From assembly GCF_016734765.1 (NCBI RefSeq), contig NZ_JAERQE010000009.1:1-64000 (forward strand): a DNA stretch of 64,000 bases, read 5' to 3'. The notes under the pieces are model-generated. The model saw only the letters and a program-made list of their open reading frames with translations. It had not been told where the DNA came from and did no database searches. The DNA is from Microvirga soli. Its GTDB lineage: Bacteria; Pseudomonadota; Alphaproteobacteria; Rhizobiales; Beijerinckiaceae. A program made the translations under genes and the position numbers. This document shows positions 26,875 to 35,696 of this stretch, in pieces. Each line of letters begins with the position of its first letter. Position 1 is the stretch's first letter.

Positions 26875-26896
26875 GAAGCCGCCCGGAGGCGGCTTC
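26875..26896 (-). terminator. Rho-independent terminator of bioY
   Basis: GAAGCCGCC and GGCGGCTTC form a perfect 9-base stem with a four-base loop. Read on the minus strand it is followed by TTCTTTTTCGGG, a T-rich tract, so it terminates bioY transcription. The plus-strand side lacks a T-run. Confidence 0.8.
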
Positions 26897-26922
26897 AGAA
26901 GACTCTTTGCTTGATGGCTGGG

Positions 26923-27531
26923 TCAGGCCTTGCCGCCGCGACGGGTCACCGACCAGGCGGCCTGCATGAGGGCCACGGCCAGGGCAGTCTTGACGAGTGT
27001 GGCAGCCACGAACGGGGCGGCGCCGACCGTCCAGGCCTTCGCGAAGGGCATCACGACGGACAGCTGGGCTAAGCCGAAGGCGAAGATCACCGCATGGCCG
27101 ATGCTCATCATCACGATGACGCGCAGGAGCGAACGGTCCCAGCCGCGCTCGGCCATGAAGCCCATCACGAGGGCAGCAGCCACGAAGCCGAACAGGAAGC
27201 CGCCGGTCGGTCCCATCAGGTAGCCGAGGCCAGCCGTCGGGCCAGCGAAGACGGGCATGCCCATGGCGCCCTCGGCGAGGTAGAGAGCAACGGTGGCACC
27301 GCCGAGGCGCCAGCCATAGGTTGCGCCGATCATCAGCACCACCAGGGTTTGAAGCGTCATCGGGACGAAGGGCAGCGGAACCTGAACCTTGGCCGAGACG
27401 GTGAGAAGCGCCGTGCCGACAACCATCAGCACGATGGCGCGAAGCGCAGCGAAGCGGGCATCGTCCCGCGACGGCCAGAGCAGGCCAACGAGGGTCGAGG
27501 GAGAAGACAGCGAAGGGGCGCTGGTCGTCAT
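26923..27531 (-). CDS. bioY: Biotin transporter BioY
   Basis: S-component of an ECF-type biotin transporter, 202 residues with about six membrane helices. ATG 27531 with GGAGA upstream is used; an upstream in-frame start would add 42 residues unlike the family. TVSAKVQVPLPFVPMTLQTL and GATYGWRLGGATVALYLAEG are the family signatures, followed by GPTGGFLFGFVAAA. No bioM or bioN is adjacent, so it may work alone or with ECF subunits encoded elsewhere. I found no clear BioR box upstream. Confidence 0.92.
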   Translation of the reverse strand: MTTSAPSLSSPSTLVGLLWPSRDDARFAALRAIVLMVVGTALLTVSAKVQVPLPFVPMTLQTLVVLMIGATYGWRLGGATVALYLAEGAMGMPVFAGPTAGLGYLMGPTGGFLFGFVAAALVMGFMAERGWDRSLLRVIVMMSIGHAVIFAFGLAQLSVVMPFAKAWTVGAAPFVAATLVKTALAVALMQAAWSVTRRGGKA

Positions 27532-27688
27532 ACGGGCAATCTCCAGGTCATTCCGCCATGCGCGCGGCGGCTCATTGAGCCTTATAGGAGGGTCCCGCCC
27601 CTGCCTCAAGCCGTCGTCTCGAGCATTCGCCGCAGTTGTGGATACCCTTTCGTTCAAGGCGGAGACCGAACTCGAGGGCCACGTCAGT

Positions 27689-27720
27689 GAAAAGCGGGTC
27701 CACTTTTGCGCCCGATGCGC
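27689..27720. repeat. Partial copy of the AAAAG(N)CACTTTT repeat
   Basis: GAAAAGCGGGTCCACTTTTG followed by CGCCCGATGCGC resembles one arm of the compound repeat at 43317-43434. Elements of this kind are frequent between genes of Hyphomicrobiales. It lies 43 bases upstream of the MBL hydrolase gene. Confidence 0.5.
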
Positions 27721-27763
27721 TACGAAGGATCGAACGGTTCGATCATAGCGGCAGGGATCTCAG

Positions 27764-28675
27764 ATGGCAGACGACCTCACCTTCGACACCAGCCCTCCGG
27801 CCCATGCCGAGGAATGCGTGCGCGTGAGCCCGCTCGTTCGCCGAACCGTCGCCAGCAATCCAGGACCCATTACTTTCACGGGCACCTGCAGCTACATCGT
27901 CGGCAGCGGGAAAGTCGCCATCATCGATCCGGGCCCGGACCTGCCGGGCCATGTGGAGGCGCTTCTCCACGCCGTGCGGGGCGAGACGGTAACCCACATC
28001 CTTGTCACCCATACGCACAAGGATCACTCACCAGCGGCATCAGCCATCAAGGCCGCCACGGGAGCCATTGTCGTCGGTTGCGCTCCCCATCGCAGCGCCC
28101 GTCCCCTGTTCACCGGCGAGGTCAACACCCTGGAGGCGAGTTCCGACAAGGATTACACGCCCGACCAGGAACTGCATGAGGGCGATGCCGTCACGGGCCC
28201 CGGCTGGACGCTTGGCGCTCTCGCCACTCCCGGCCACATGGCCAATCACCTCGCCTTCGCGCTGCCTGAGGAGCAGGCTCTGTTTTCAGGCGATCACGTG
28301 ATGGCCTGGTCCACCACCGTCGTCGCGCCGCCCGACGGTTCCATGAGCGCGTTCATGGCGTCCCTCGACAAGCTCAGAGGCCGCGAGGAAACCATTTACT
28401 GGCCGGGCCACGGTGGTCCGGTGCAGGAGCCGCAGCGCTTTGTCCGCGCCCTGATCCACCATCGCCGTCAGCGCGAGGCTTCGATCCTCAACCGGCTGAG
28501 GGCTGGCGACCGGACGATCCCGGAAATCGTCGCCGCCATTTATCAGGGCCTGAACCCGGCCCTGGTCGGCGCCGCGGGCCTGTCGGTCTTTGCCCATCTG
28601 GAGGATCTGGTCGCGAAGGGGCAGGCTGCTGTCGAGGGGCTCCCCGCCCTGGACAGCGAGTACCATCCGGTCTGA
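27764..28675 (+). CDS. MBL-fold metallo-hydrolase (LACTB2-like)
   Basis: 303 residues with the metallo-beta-lactamase fold. The zinc motif HTHKDHSPAAS near 84 (HxHxDH), GHMANHLAF (third histidine), SGDHVMAWSTTVV and WPGHGGP give a full set of ligands. The C-terminal 80 residues form a helical winged-helix-like domain (ILNRLRAGDRTIPEIVAAIY) typical of LACTB2-type proteins, some of which are nucleases. The substrate is unknown. Its TGA stop abuts the next minus-strand stop with no spacer. Confidence 0.87.
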   Translation: MADDLTFDTSPPAHAEECVRVSPLVRRTVASNPGPITFTGTCSYIVGSGKVAIIDPGPDLPGHVEALLHAVRGETVTHILVTHTHKDHSPAASAIKAATGAIVVGCAPHRSARPLFTGEVNTLEASSDKDYTPDQELHEGDAVTGPGWTLGALATPGHMANHLAFALPEEQALFSGDHVMAWSTTVVAPPDGSMSAFMASLDKLRGREETIYWPGHGGPVQEPQRFVRALIHHRRQREASILNRLRAGDRTIPEIVAAIYQGLNPALVGAAGLSVFAHLEDLVAKGQAAVEGLPALDSEYHPV

Positions 28676-29455
28676 TCAGCGTACGGCGATCGCGAGGTTC
28701 GAGGCTTCCTCAAGGAAGTTGCGGATAAGATCCGCATTGCCACCGAGATCGTGGTTGCCGAGGCGCGAGGCGGAGCGGATGTCGATGCGCGTGCCGTCGA
28801 CGCGCGGACGCACCCGCACCGTGATGTCGTAGGGCACCTTGAGAATCATCGATCGGTTGACCGCCTCCAAGCGCCCGAGCCCGGCACGGCCGCCCGGGGG
28901 CACCGCCTCGATCACGCGCCATCCGAGATTGTCGGCCGCCTTGCGCACGAGGGCAAAGGCCTCATCTGGGCCGATGTCGAGGGTAAGCGGCGCAATCTGA
29001 ACATAGGAGGCCCGCTGCATTTCCCGCGCCTCCGGCGGCACATCCGGAGGAACGCGCCCTTCGCGCGCCTCGAGCGCAGCCCGGGAGCGGGAGAACCCCG
29101 GCGGATCGTCCGTGTCGGTGGTCACATCGGTGATGGCCGGCAGGGTGATGGCCTTGAGCGCCATGAAGCCCGGATAGGCCAGAACCAATGTGGCGATGAT
29201 CAATCCCCTGATTGCGCTTCCCAGCCCCTGCCGCCCCTCCTGCCAGATGCGGACGAAACCGGCGAGCGCGCACAGAACCGCCACGAGCGCGATCGCAATG
29301 CCCGCCCCGAGGGCGATGAAGCCCGATTGATAGTCGATCCGGCCGAAGCGGATGAGCAGCACCGCCAGGATGGTCACGACGAGCGCGAACCATGCCAGCG
29401 TGGGCGACCACTTCGCCGGCCGCGAGTAAGGTTCTTCGATGATGAGGCGGCGCAT
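28676..29455 (-). CDS. DUF1499 membrane protein
   Basis: 259 residues: two or three N-terminal hydrophobic segments (LAWFALVVTILAVLLIRFG, SGFIALGAGIAIALVAVLCA, GLIIATLVLAYPGFMALKAI) and a C-terminal DUF1499 domain from about residue 120 (ALVRKAADNLGWRVIEAVP, YDITVRVRPRVDGTRIDIRS). DUF1499 proteins are widespread and uncharacterised. The start overlaps the M48 peptidase stop by one base (TGATG), so it is the last gene of a coupled three-gene operon. Confidence 0.85.
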   Translation of the reverse strand: MRRLIIEEPYSRPAKWSPTLAWFALVVTILAVLLIRFGRIDYQSGFIALGAGIAIALVAVLCALAGFVRIWQEGRQGLGSAIRGLIIATLVLAYPGFMALKAITLPAITDVTTDTDDPPGFSRSRAALEAREGRVPPDVPPEAREMQRASYVQIAPLTLDIGPDEAFALVRKAADNLGWRVIEAVPPGGRAGLGRLEAVNRSMILKVPYDITVRVRPRVDGTRIDIRSASRLGNHDLGGNADLIRNFLEEASNLAIAVR

Positions 29456-30537
29456 CAGGTGGTCTTACAAATCTCTTTGAGCGCGCGCCACTGCTCATCT
29501 GAGAGCAAAGGCGCGCCGGGGCGGGACGGCACCTGTTTTTCCAAAGCTTTCAGCCGTTGATCGGTGACGGGGTGGGTGGAGAGAAAAGCCGGGACCTCGA
29601 AATCGTTCCCGTCGTCATCCTCATGTTCGTCCTCGATCCGCTTGAGCAGCAGGGCCATGGAATGGGCAGGACGCCCGAGCGCCGTCATGGTGCGTCCTGC
29701 GAAGCCATCGGCCGCCACCTCCGCCTCCCGGGAATGGGCACTGTCCACGAGGTAGCGGCTGACGACCACGATGGCACCGCCTCCCGTGATGTCGCCGAGC
29801 AGCAGGCCCAGGAGATAGGACGTGCCGCCCGCCTGGATCAGCTTGCGCAACCCGTCCCTGTGAGCGGCATGGCCGATCTCGTGAGCCAGGACGCCGGCGA
29901 TCTCGTCGGCGGATTCCGCCTCGTCGAGAAGCTCTTCGAAGAGATAGATCCGCCCTCCCGGCAACGCGATGGCGTTCGGCACCTTCGATTCCAGCACTGC
30001 CACGTCCACATCGACTTGGGAGCCCTGAGCTTCGCGCAGTTGCGCGACGAGGGCTTCAAGGGCCGCGAGGCCCTGCGGGTCCTTGCAGACCTTGCCGCTG
30101 AAGATCGTGCGGATCTGGTTGTCGACCGCTGTGCCGAGGCGGCGCTCGTAAGACGCAGGGATGAGCGGCGTCAGGCGGTCGGCCAGAATGGGGAGCAGGA
30201 CAAAGACGCAGAGCAGGATCGAGACAGCCGCCGCCGCGGACCAGAACAGGATCCGGCCCGTCCTCTCCCGGTGGACGGTATCATCGAGATGCCTGCAATG
30301 CTGCCTGATCGCCGCCTGCGTCTCCGCATCGCCGACATCGAGCCGGACAAGCGATGGCGCTCCTTCGCGCGTCAGTCGCAGAAAGCCGTCAGGCGCATCG
30401 CATCTCCTGACGGCGTCAACCGGCCAGGAGGCAACCCGCTCGGAACCTTCGTGGATATCGAGGGAGGATGCGGAGATCTTGATCGAAACCGTTCTGCGAC
30501 GGGCGCTCTCGCCGTCATAGAACACCGCATCCGCCAT
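29455..30537 (-). CDS. M48-family zinc metallopeptidase
   Basis: 360 residues. The zinc motif HEIGHAAHRDG (HExxH) is near residue 214; a third glutamate ligand is expected in SAHSREAEVAADGFAGR. Residues about 95-120 form a membrane anchor (ILFWSAAAAVSILLCVFVLL), and the N-terminal 90 residues form a beta-rich domain seen in this subgroup. The catalytic domain probably faces the periplasm, as in BepA/LoiP-like proteases. It starts 9 bases after yjgN and overlaps the DUF1499 gene. Confidence 0.9.
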   Translation of the reverse strand: MADAVFYDGESARRRTVSIKISASSLDIHEGSERVASWPVDAVRRCDAPDGFLRLTREGAPSLVRLDVGDAETQAAIRQHCRHLDDTVHRERTGRILFWSAAAAVSILLCVFVLLPILADRLTPLIPASYERRLGTAVDNQIRTIFSGKVCKDPQGLAALEALVAQLREAQGSQVDVDVAVLESKVPNAIALPGGRIYLFEELLDEAESADEIAGVLAHEIGHAAHRDGLRKLIQAGGTSYLLGLLLGDITGGGAIVVVSRYLVDSAHSREAEVAADGFAGRTMTALGRPAHSMALLLKRIEDEHEDDDGNDFEVPAFLSTHPVTDQRLKALEKQVPSRPGAPLLSDEQWRALKEICKTT

Positions 30538-30546
30538 CGCTGCCCC

Positions 30547-31773
30547 TCATATGCCGACGTTGAAATCGAGCGCGTCGGCCAATCCTTCACCGAGAACGCC
30601 CGCCGGCTGTCCGGCGGCCACCGCTTCGTCCACCGCCTGCAGGTTGGTGACCGTGGTGGAGGTCACGATCGCAGCCCACAAACCCCGTCCGAGGAAATAG
30701 CGCTGAAGAACGCCAAATCCGAGAAGAGCGATCAGATAGGCGAAGACCGCCAGAACGCCAGTGCCAAACCACGTCCAGGAAAATTCCTCCATGTCCGCGA
30801 CAGCATTGGCGAAAATGAAATGGAAGAGTAGCACGTTCAACCCGACCACAAGGCTGAACGCGAGCAGGAAGCCGAGGGAAGAGAAGATCAGCTTGAAGAA
30901 CAGGCTGTAATAGGTGCCGGCCCGGAAGTTGCTGGCAGCAGTCACATCACCGAAGCGCAGGCCATCGATGTGCCAGCGGGTGAAGATCGCCATCGCCAGC
31001 GGCAGAAGAGCCAGGACGATAAGGACGATCACCCCGGGGATGAGTTGCAGGGCAGTCTCTGCGTCTCCGTCGCCTAATTTGCTGAGCGCGGCGACAAGAA
31101 TTATGAAGCCCGCCAGAAGGGCAAGCCCCATTACCCAAACCCACCAACCTCGTTTGAACAGGGACCAACCAGTTCCGACAAAATCGCCCTGGATGCTGCC
31201 GAAATAGGTGTGGCGCATCCGGTAGCGCTCGAGGGAGGCCATGGCCCATGGCAGCGCGAGGCCGATCGTCAGAAGAGTTGCGAGGTCCCACAAAATGGCC
31301 CGCATGGCATAGGCCCAGCCCGAGCCCTTCATCCAGAAGCGTACGCCCCGGAAGATCGTCCGGCTCGCACGGTATTTGCGGGCACGGTAGCTGCCGAAAT
31401 GGGCCAGCACATACATGATGACCACGAGGGGCACGCTGGCGAAAGCGATCTGTTCTTCGAGGATGATGCCCAGGATGCCATAGACGATGTAGAGGGGCAC
31501 GAGAACCGCGAGGGCGATGAGGAAGCCGATCAGGAGCTCCTTCGCCGTGCCGGTATATTCGAAAGCCTCCCCGTCGATCTGCGTGTTCGCCCAGAGGTGC
31601 CGCCGCAGCTTCGTGATCAGCCAGAAGCGGTAGAAGCCGAAGGTCGGGATTTGGAACAGGCTTCCGGTGATCAGAAGCCTGAGGAAGTCCCTGCCCTTGC
31701 CTGAAAAGGACATGGACGCATTGTGTGCGATGGGCTGGGCCGGAGGCAGGTGGGTGGATAGGGATGCGGTCAT
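30547..31773 (-). CDS. YjgN family (DUF898) membrane protein
   Basis: 408 residues from ATG 31773 (MTASLSTH); a TTG at 31800 and an ATG at about 31713 (MSFSGKG) are alternatives. Repeated units of paired membrane helices contain the DUF898 motifs FYRFWLITKLRRHLWANTQI and GRGLWAAIVTSTTVTNLQAV. About eight membrane segments are visible. The function is unknown. It is first in an operon with the M48 peptidase and DUF1499 gene, which suggests a joint envelope role, perhaps with this protein as partner or substrate of the protease. Confidence 0.85.
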   Translation of the reverse strand: MTASLSTHLPPAQPIAHNASMSFSGKGRDFLRLLITGSLFQIPTFGFYRFWLITKLRRHLWANTQIDGEAFEYTGTAKELLIGFLIALAVLVPLYIVYGILGIILEEQIAFASVPLVVIMYVLAHFGSYRARKYRASRTIFRGVRFWMKGSGWAYAMRAILWDLATLLTIGLALPWAMASLERYRMRHTYFGSIQGDFVGTGWSLFKRGWWVWVMGLALLAGFIILVAALSKLGDGDAETALQLIPGVIVLIVLALLPLAMAIFTRWHIDGLRFGDVTAASNFRAGTYYSLFFKLIFSSLGFLLAFSLVVGLNVLLFHFIFANAVADMEEFSWTWFGTGVLAVFAYLIALLGFGVLQRYFLGRGLWAAIVTSTTVTNLQAVDEAVAAGQPAGVLGEGLADALDFNVGI

Positions 31774-31963
31774 GGATCGAGGCTCGATGATGGTCCTCAA
31801 GCTCTAGCATAATTATGGAATATTAGAACATGCCGCTTCGTTGGCCCTCACCCCTTTGCTCCACCGGAAAGGTGCATGAGAAGGTCCGATCCGGCAGGCA
31901 AGGGGTGACGGAGGGAATGGTATCACTGTAAACTATCCCTCTTGTACCAGGAGTTCCGATCCC

Positions 31964-32452
31964 TTGACGTCCCCCTCCTCCGCCCCTGCCGAGATCGACG
32001 CTGCCGACCCCTTGCGGATCTGGTTCCGGATCATCCGCCTGAACCGGCGGGCCACCAATGCAGTCGCGGCGGAACTGAAGGCGCTCGGCTTGTCGATCCC
32101 CCAATTCGACCTGCTGTCCACCCTCACCGAGCGCGAGGGCTCGAGCCAGCAGGAACTGGCGGAACGGCTCTATGTGACCAAGGGCAACGTCTCGGGCCTG
32201 CTCGACCGCATGGTCGAGGCCGGTCTCGTGGAGCGACGCGCGATCCCGGGCGACCGACGCTCCAATGCGCTCCATCTCACCCCGAAGGGGCGCGACCTCG
32301 CCAACCAGGGGATTGCGGCTCAGCGGGCTTATGTGATGCGGACCCTCGGGACGCTGCCGACGCAGGATCTTGTCGAGCTGGAGCGGGTCGTACTGGCCTG
32401 GCGCGATCGGGCACGGGCCGACGAGGATTCATCGGCCGCCAAACAGCGGTAG
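31964..32452 (+). CDS. MarR-family transcriptional regulator
   Basis: 162 residues with a winged helix (SSQQELAERLYVTKGNVSGL near 65, then the wing ERRAIPGDRRSNALHLTPKG). It starts at TTG 31964, with CAGGAG ten bases upstream and no better candidate. The next gene begins 8 bases after its stop, so it is probably co-transcribed with the patatin and may control it. The 163 bases upstream have AT-rich parts but no palindrome I would defend. Confidence 0.9.
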   Translation: MTSPSSAPAEIDAADPLRIWFRIIRLNRRATNAVAAELKALGLSIPQFDLLSTLTEREGSSQQELAERLYVTKGNVSGLLDRMVEAGLVERRAIPGDRRSNALHLTPKGRDLANQGIAAQRAYVMRTLGTLPTQDLVELERVVLAWRDRARADEDSSAAKQR

Positions 32453-32460
32453 GAACACCG

Positions 32461-33306
32461 ATGTTCGACGCGGTGGCATTCGCGGGCGGCGGCAACCGCT
32501 GCTACTGGCAAGGAGGCTTCTGGGAAGCCGCGGCGCCGCTGCTCGGATTGAAGCCGGAAATGGTGGTCGGCGTGAGCGCAGGGGCGTGGTCGGCCTGCTA
32601 CAGCCTCCTTGGCCTCGGCCGGAAGGTCAACGAGATGGTGGCCGAAGGCTGCAGCCTCGGGCGCCGCAACTTCGAATGGCGTGCCTGGCGCAGCGAGGGC
32701 TCGCCCTGGCCGGTCTCGCTCATGTACCGCAGCCTGATCGAGAGCATCATCGACGAGACCGCCCTGGAGCACCTGAAACAGGGCCCCGATGTCCTTATCG
32801 GCCTTGCCCGCAAGCCGCGCCGCCTGCCCCTGTCGCTCGCTGTTCCGCTGGGTATAGCCACCTATCAGATCGAGAAGACATGGCGCGGGCCGGTCCACCC
32901 GAGAGGCGGTCGCGCCCTCGGCTTTCGCCCGGAATTCGTGCGTGTGCAGGACCTTGCGTCTCCGGCGGAACTTTCGGCAGCCCTGATGGCGAGCGCCAGC
33001 GTGCCGCCCTTCATGCCGGTCGGTCGCATCGGCGGCATGGCGGCCCTCGATGGCGGCCTCGTCGACAACGTGCCGACGGAGCCCCTGCTCCCCGTCGAGG
33101 AGCAGGGCGGCAAGACCCTGGTGATCCTCTCCCGGCTCTACCGGGCCGTTCCTCCGGTGAAGGGCCGCACCTACATCCAGCCGTCCCAGCGGGTGCCAAT
33201 CGGACAATTCGACATCACCAATCCGGCCGGGATCCGTAAGGCTTACGAGATGGGACTGAGGGATGGCGAGAGCTTTGCCAAAGGTGTGGCTGCGCACAGC
33301 TTCTGA
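32461..33306 (+). CDS. Patatin-like phospholipase
   Basis: 281 residues. The oxyanion loop is GGGNRCYWQG at 9-18, the nucleophile serine is S39 in GVSAG, and the catalytic aspartate is D197 in LDGGLVDN. This Ser-Asp dyad marks patatin lipid acyl hydrolases. ATG 32461 is used; upstream in-frame sequence overlaps marR. No signal peptide is seen, so it acts in the cytoplasm or on the inner membrane face. The lipid substrate is unknown. Confidence 0.9.
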   Translation: MFDAVAFAGGGNRCYWQGGFWEAAAPLLGLKPEMVVGVSAGAWSACYSLLGLGRKVNEMVAEGCSLGRRNFEWRAWRSEGSPWPVSLMYRSLIESIIDETALEHLKQGPDVLIGLARKPRRLPLSLAVPLGIATYQIEKTWRGPVHPRGGRALGFRPEFVRVQDLASPAELSAALMASASVPPFMPVGRIGGMAALDGGLVDNVPTEPLLPVEEQGGKTLVILSRLYRAVPPVKGRTYIQPSQRVPIGQFDITNPAGIRKAYEMGLRDGESFAKGVAAHSF

Positions 33307-33527
33307 GGAAGCGTCGCTTTAGAACCTCCCAGATGACGCAACGACAAGACGGACAGTATTCATGCGACAAGGTGCTGGAATGCTGTGCCGTTAAGTGTTG
33401 ATTCACCTTGATACATGCATCTGCAGCCAAGCCAACACATGATCACCGGTCTGCCCCAAAGCGGTCACAGCCCTGGAGATCATAAAGGCAGGTTGCCGAG
33501 ACAGCCTGTGTTTTCCAGAGAGGATCC

Positions 33528-33719
33528 ATGACCCAGCACGCTTCAAGCCGAGACGCCCGTTCAGGCCAACAGAATGACGCCCAGTCCATTCCGGCCTTCA
33601 AGAACGTCGCCCTGCCGGCTCTCGCGGCCGCCGTTCAGGCCGCCAAGCTGCAGCAGAACCGTCCAAAAGTCTCCGAGCTTCCCGCCTTCCTGCGCAAGGA
33701 AGCCATGCTGGGCAATTGA
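33528..33719 (+). CDS. Small conserved-looking protein
   Basis: 63 residues, with a good ribosome site (GAGAGGATCC before ATG). It has a disordered, polar N-terminal third and then a helix-forming segment (ALPALAAAVQAAKLQQ), ending FLRKEAMLGN. It has no cysteine, signal peptide or membrane segment. A separate small transcript is likely because a strong terminator follows at 33746. The function is unknown; it could be a small regulator. Confidence 0.6.
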   Translation: MTQHASSRDARSGQQNDAQSIPAFKNVALPALAAAVQAAKLQQNRPKVSELPAFLRKEAMLGN

Positions 33720-33745
33720 TCCAGGACAGACAACCGATCCAAAAC

Positions 33746-33771
33746 AAAAGAGCGCCCGAGGGCGCTCTTTT
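33746..33771. terminator. Bidirectional Rho-independent terminator
   Basis: AAAAGAGCGCCC, loop GAG, then GGCGCTCTTTT. The stem carries an A-run on one side and a T-run on the other, so it works for both converging genes (the small protein and the L,D-transpeptidase). Confidence 0.88.
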
Positions 33772-33798
33772 CATGTCAGATGCCGGCTGCTTCCAGCC

Positions 33799-34386
33799 TT
33801 AGCGCACGATGACCTTCGTGTTCACCGGCACGCGGTTGTAGAGGTCGATCACGTCGATGTTGCGCATGCGGATGCAGCCCGACGACACGGCAAAGCCGAT
33901 CTTCTCCGGCTCGTTGGTGCCGTGGATGCGGTAAAGGGTGTCCTTGTTGCCCTCGTAGAGATAGAGAGCGCGAGCCCCGAGCGGGTTGTTCGGGCCGCCC
34001 TTGGTGTATTGGACATGCGGCCAGCGCGCCTTCATCTCGGCCGGCGGATTCCAGTCCGGCCACTCGGCCTTGCGGGCGATTGTGGAGGTGCCGGTCCAGC
34101 CATAGGCCTCGTCGCCGACTGCCACGCCGTAGCGGATCGCCTTCCTGTTCGCCTGAACGAGATAGAGCTGGCGCTCCTTCGTATCGACCACGATGGTGCC
34201 CGGCGCCTCGCCGGTTGGGTCGTCGATGATGTAACGGCCGAAACGCGGATCCTCGTCCGCCTTCGGAACCTGCGCGATCCATTCGGCGTCCCGCGATGAA
34301 ACCTGCGGGTCGGGAACGCCCTTGAAGTTGCAGCCGGCGAGAACCGTCATCATTGCCAAAAGAAGGGGCAGACTAAAAAGACGCAT
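33799..34386 (-). CDS. L,D-transpeptidase lipoprotein (YkuD/ErfK)
   Basis: 195 residues from ATG 34386; the upstream in-frame extension is not signal-like. A lipoprotein signal (FSLPLLLAMMTVLAGC) places Cys18 as the lipid site, so the enzyme is anchored in the periplasm. The YkuD domain holds the catalytic histidine in RIHGTNEP and the nucleophile cysteine in SSGCIRM. Such enzymes make 3-3 peptidoglycan crosslinks or attach proteins to the wall. It is a single gene. Confidence 0.92.
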   Translation of the reverse strand: MRLFSLPLLLAMMTVLAGCNFKGVPDPQVSSRDAEWIAQVPKADEDPRFGRYIIDDPTGEAPGTIVVDTKERQLYLVQANRKAIRYGVAVGDEAYGWTGTSTIARKAEWPDWNPPAEMKARWPHVQYTKGGPNNPLGARALYLYEGNKDTLYRIHGTNEPEKIGFAVSSGCIRMRNIDVIDLYNRVPVNTKVIVR

Positions 34387-34580
34387 CGTGCGAAGCTCTG
34401 AAAACTCAGCGGAACTGAGGTGAAGGGTGGTTTCGGGCGGGTTTATAGACCGAGAGGTCCTCAACGCGAATCGAAACACACCATGGCACGGCTCTGCTTC
34501 GAAAGGTGTTGCATCGCAACAACATAGTCAGTCCCATCTGACGCTGCGAAACTGGCGGCGTTCCTCAGCCAAGAAAATCC

Positions 34581-35522
34581 ATGTCCACGCTCTACATTGC
34601 CCACCCGGCCAGCCTCGATCATCAGACGCCCTTCGGCCATCCCGAGCGCCCTGACCGCATCCGCGCCATCGAGCGTGCCCTCGAGAAGGAGCGCTTCACA
34701 TCGCTCATCCGCGAGCAGGCGCCGATGGCCGAAATGGAAAGCCTCGCCCTCGCCCACCCTGAAGATCACATCCTGCGCCTGCGCGACATCAGCCCCCGGG
34801 AGGGCATCGTCCGCATCGATGAGGATACGGTGATGTCGCCCGGCACCTACGAGGCAGCCCTGCGGGGCGCCGGCGGTGCGGTGCTCGCCGTCGACGAGGT
34901 GATGACAGGCAAGGCGAGGAATGCCTTCGTGGCCATGCGTCCGCCAGGGCATCATGCCGAACGCATCAGGGCCATGGGCTTCTGCTTCTTCAACAACGCG
35001 GCCATCGCGGCCCGTCATGCTCAAAGGAAGCATGGCGCCGAGCGCGTGGCGATCTTCGACTGGGACGTTCATCACGGCAACGGCACCCAGGATATCTTCT
35101 GGTCGGACGCGACCGTGCTCTATTGCTCGACCCACGAGGCGCCGCTCTATCCCGGCACTGGCGCGCTCTCCGAGACGGGGGATCACGGCACCATCGTCAA
35201 TGCTCCCTTGGCCGCCGGCGAAGGGAGCGAAGCCTTCCGCGAGGCGGTGGACACCGTCATCGCGCCGCGCATCGACAGCTTCGCGCCCGATCTCATCATC
35301 ATCTCGGCGGGCTTCGATGCTCATTGGCGCGATCCGCTCGCCAGTCTGAACCTCACGGAATCGGACTTCGCTTGGGCGACCCAGAAGCTGATGGATCTCG
35401 CCGACCGCCATTGCGGCCAGCGGATCGTCTCGGTGCTCGAAGGCGGCTACGACCTTGAGGGCTTGGCGAAATCGACGGCGTTTCACATCGATGCGTTGAT
35501 GGGGCGTGAGGTGGGCGCCTGA
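34581..35522 (+). CDS. Histone-deacetylase-like amidohydrolase
   Basis: 313 residues of the class II HDAC/acetylpolyamine amidohydrolase family. RPPGHHAERIRAMGFCFFNN carries the paired catalytic histidines, IFDWDVHHGNG two zinc ligands (Asp and His) and SAGFDAHWRDPL the third (Asp). Bacterial members deacetylate small molecules such as polyamines, or proteins. No acetyltransferase or acs gene is adjacent, so the substrate is open. Confidence 0.88.
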   Translation: MSTLYIAHPASLDHQTPFGHPERPDRIRAIERALEKERFTSLIREQAPMAEMESLALAHPEDHILRLRDISPREGIVRIDEDTVMSPGTYEAALRGAGGAVLAVDEVMTGKARNAFVAMRPPGHHAERIRAMGFCFFNNAAIAARHAQRKHGAERVAIFDWDVHHGNGTQDIFWSDATVLYCSTHEAPLYPGTGALSETGDHGTIVNAPLAAGEGSEAFREAVDTVIAPRIDSFAPDLIIISAGFDAHWRDPLASLNLTESDFAWATQKLMDLADRHCGQRIVSVLEGGYDLEGLAKSTAFHIDALMGREVGA

Positions 35523-35538
35523 TCTCGAAGATTGCTCG

Positions 35539-35682
35539 CTGTCATTCCGGGGCGACCGTAGGTCGAGCCCGGAATCCATAACCGCTAATGTTGTAGAATA
35601 GAGCGCGACGCTTATCGCCGTTTCCTGAAAACGTCGTGTTTATGGTTTCCGGGCTCTCGCTACTCTCGCCCCGGAATGACAG
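35539..35682. repeat. Long palindromic intergenic repeat, family A copy 1
   Basis: It begins CTGTCATTCCGGGGC and ends GCCCCGGAATGACAG, with inner arms GCCCGGAATCCATAA and TTTATGGTTTCCGGGC and a central spacer of about 60 bases. The whole 144 bases can fold into one long hairpin. Near-relatives lie at 38322-38451 and 38843-38983. It fills the gap between the convergent deacetylase and ribBX genes. Confidence 0.85.
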
Positions 35683-35696
35683 TGGAGGGGCTCGCC

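Noticed and set aside
27532-27763. BioR box upstream of bioY
   Set aside because: The nearest match (CTTATAGGAG) departs from the TTATAGATAA-type consensus at several places.
29557-30831. 424-codon plus-strand frame
   Set aside because: Antisense to the M48 peptidase gene; the minus strand carries HExxH and a membrane anchor.
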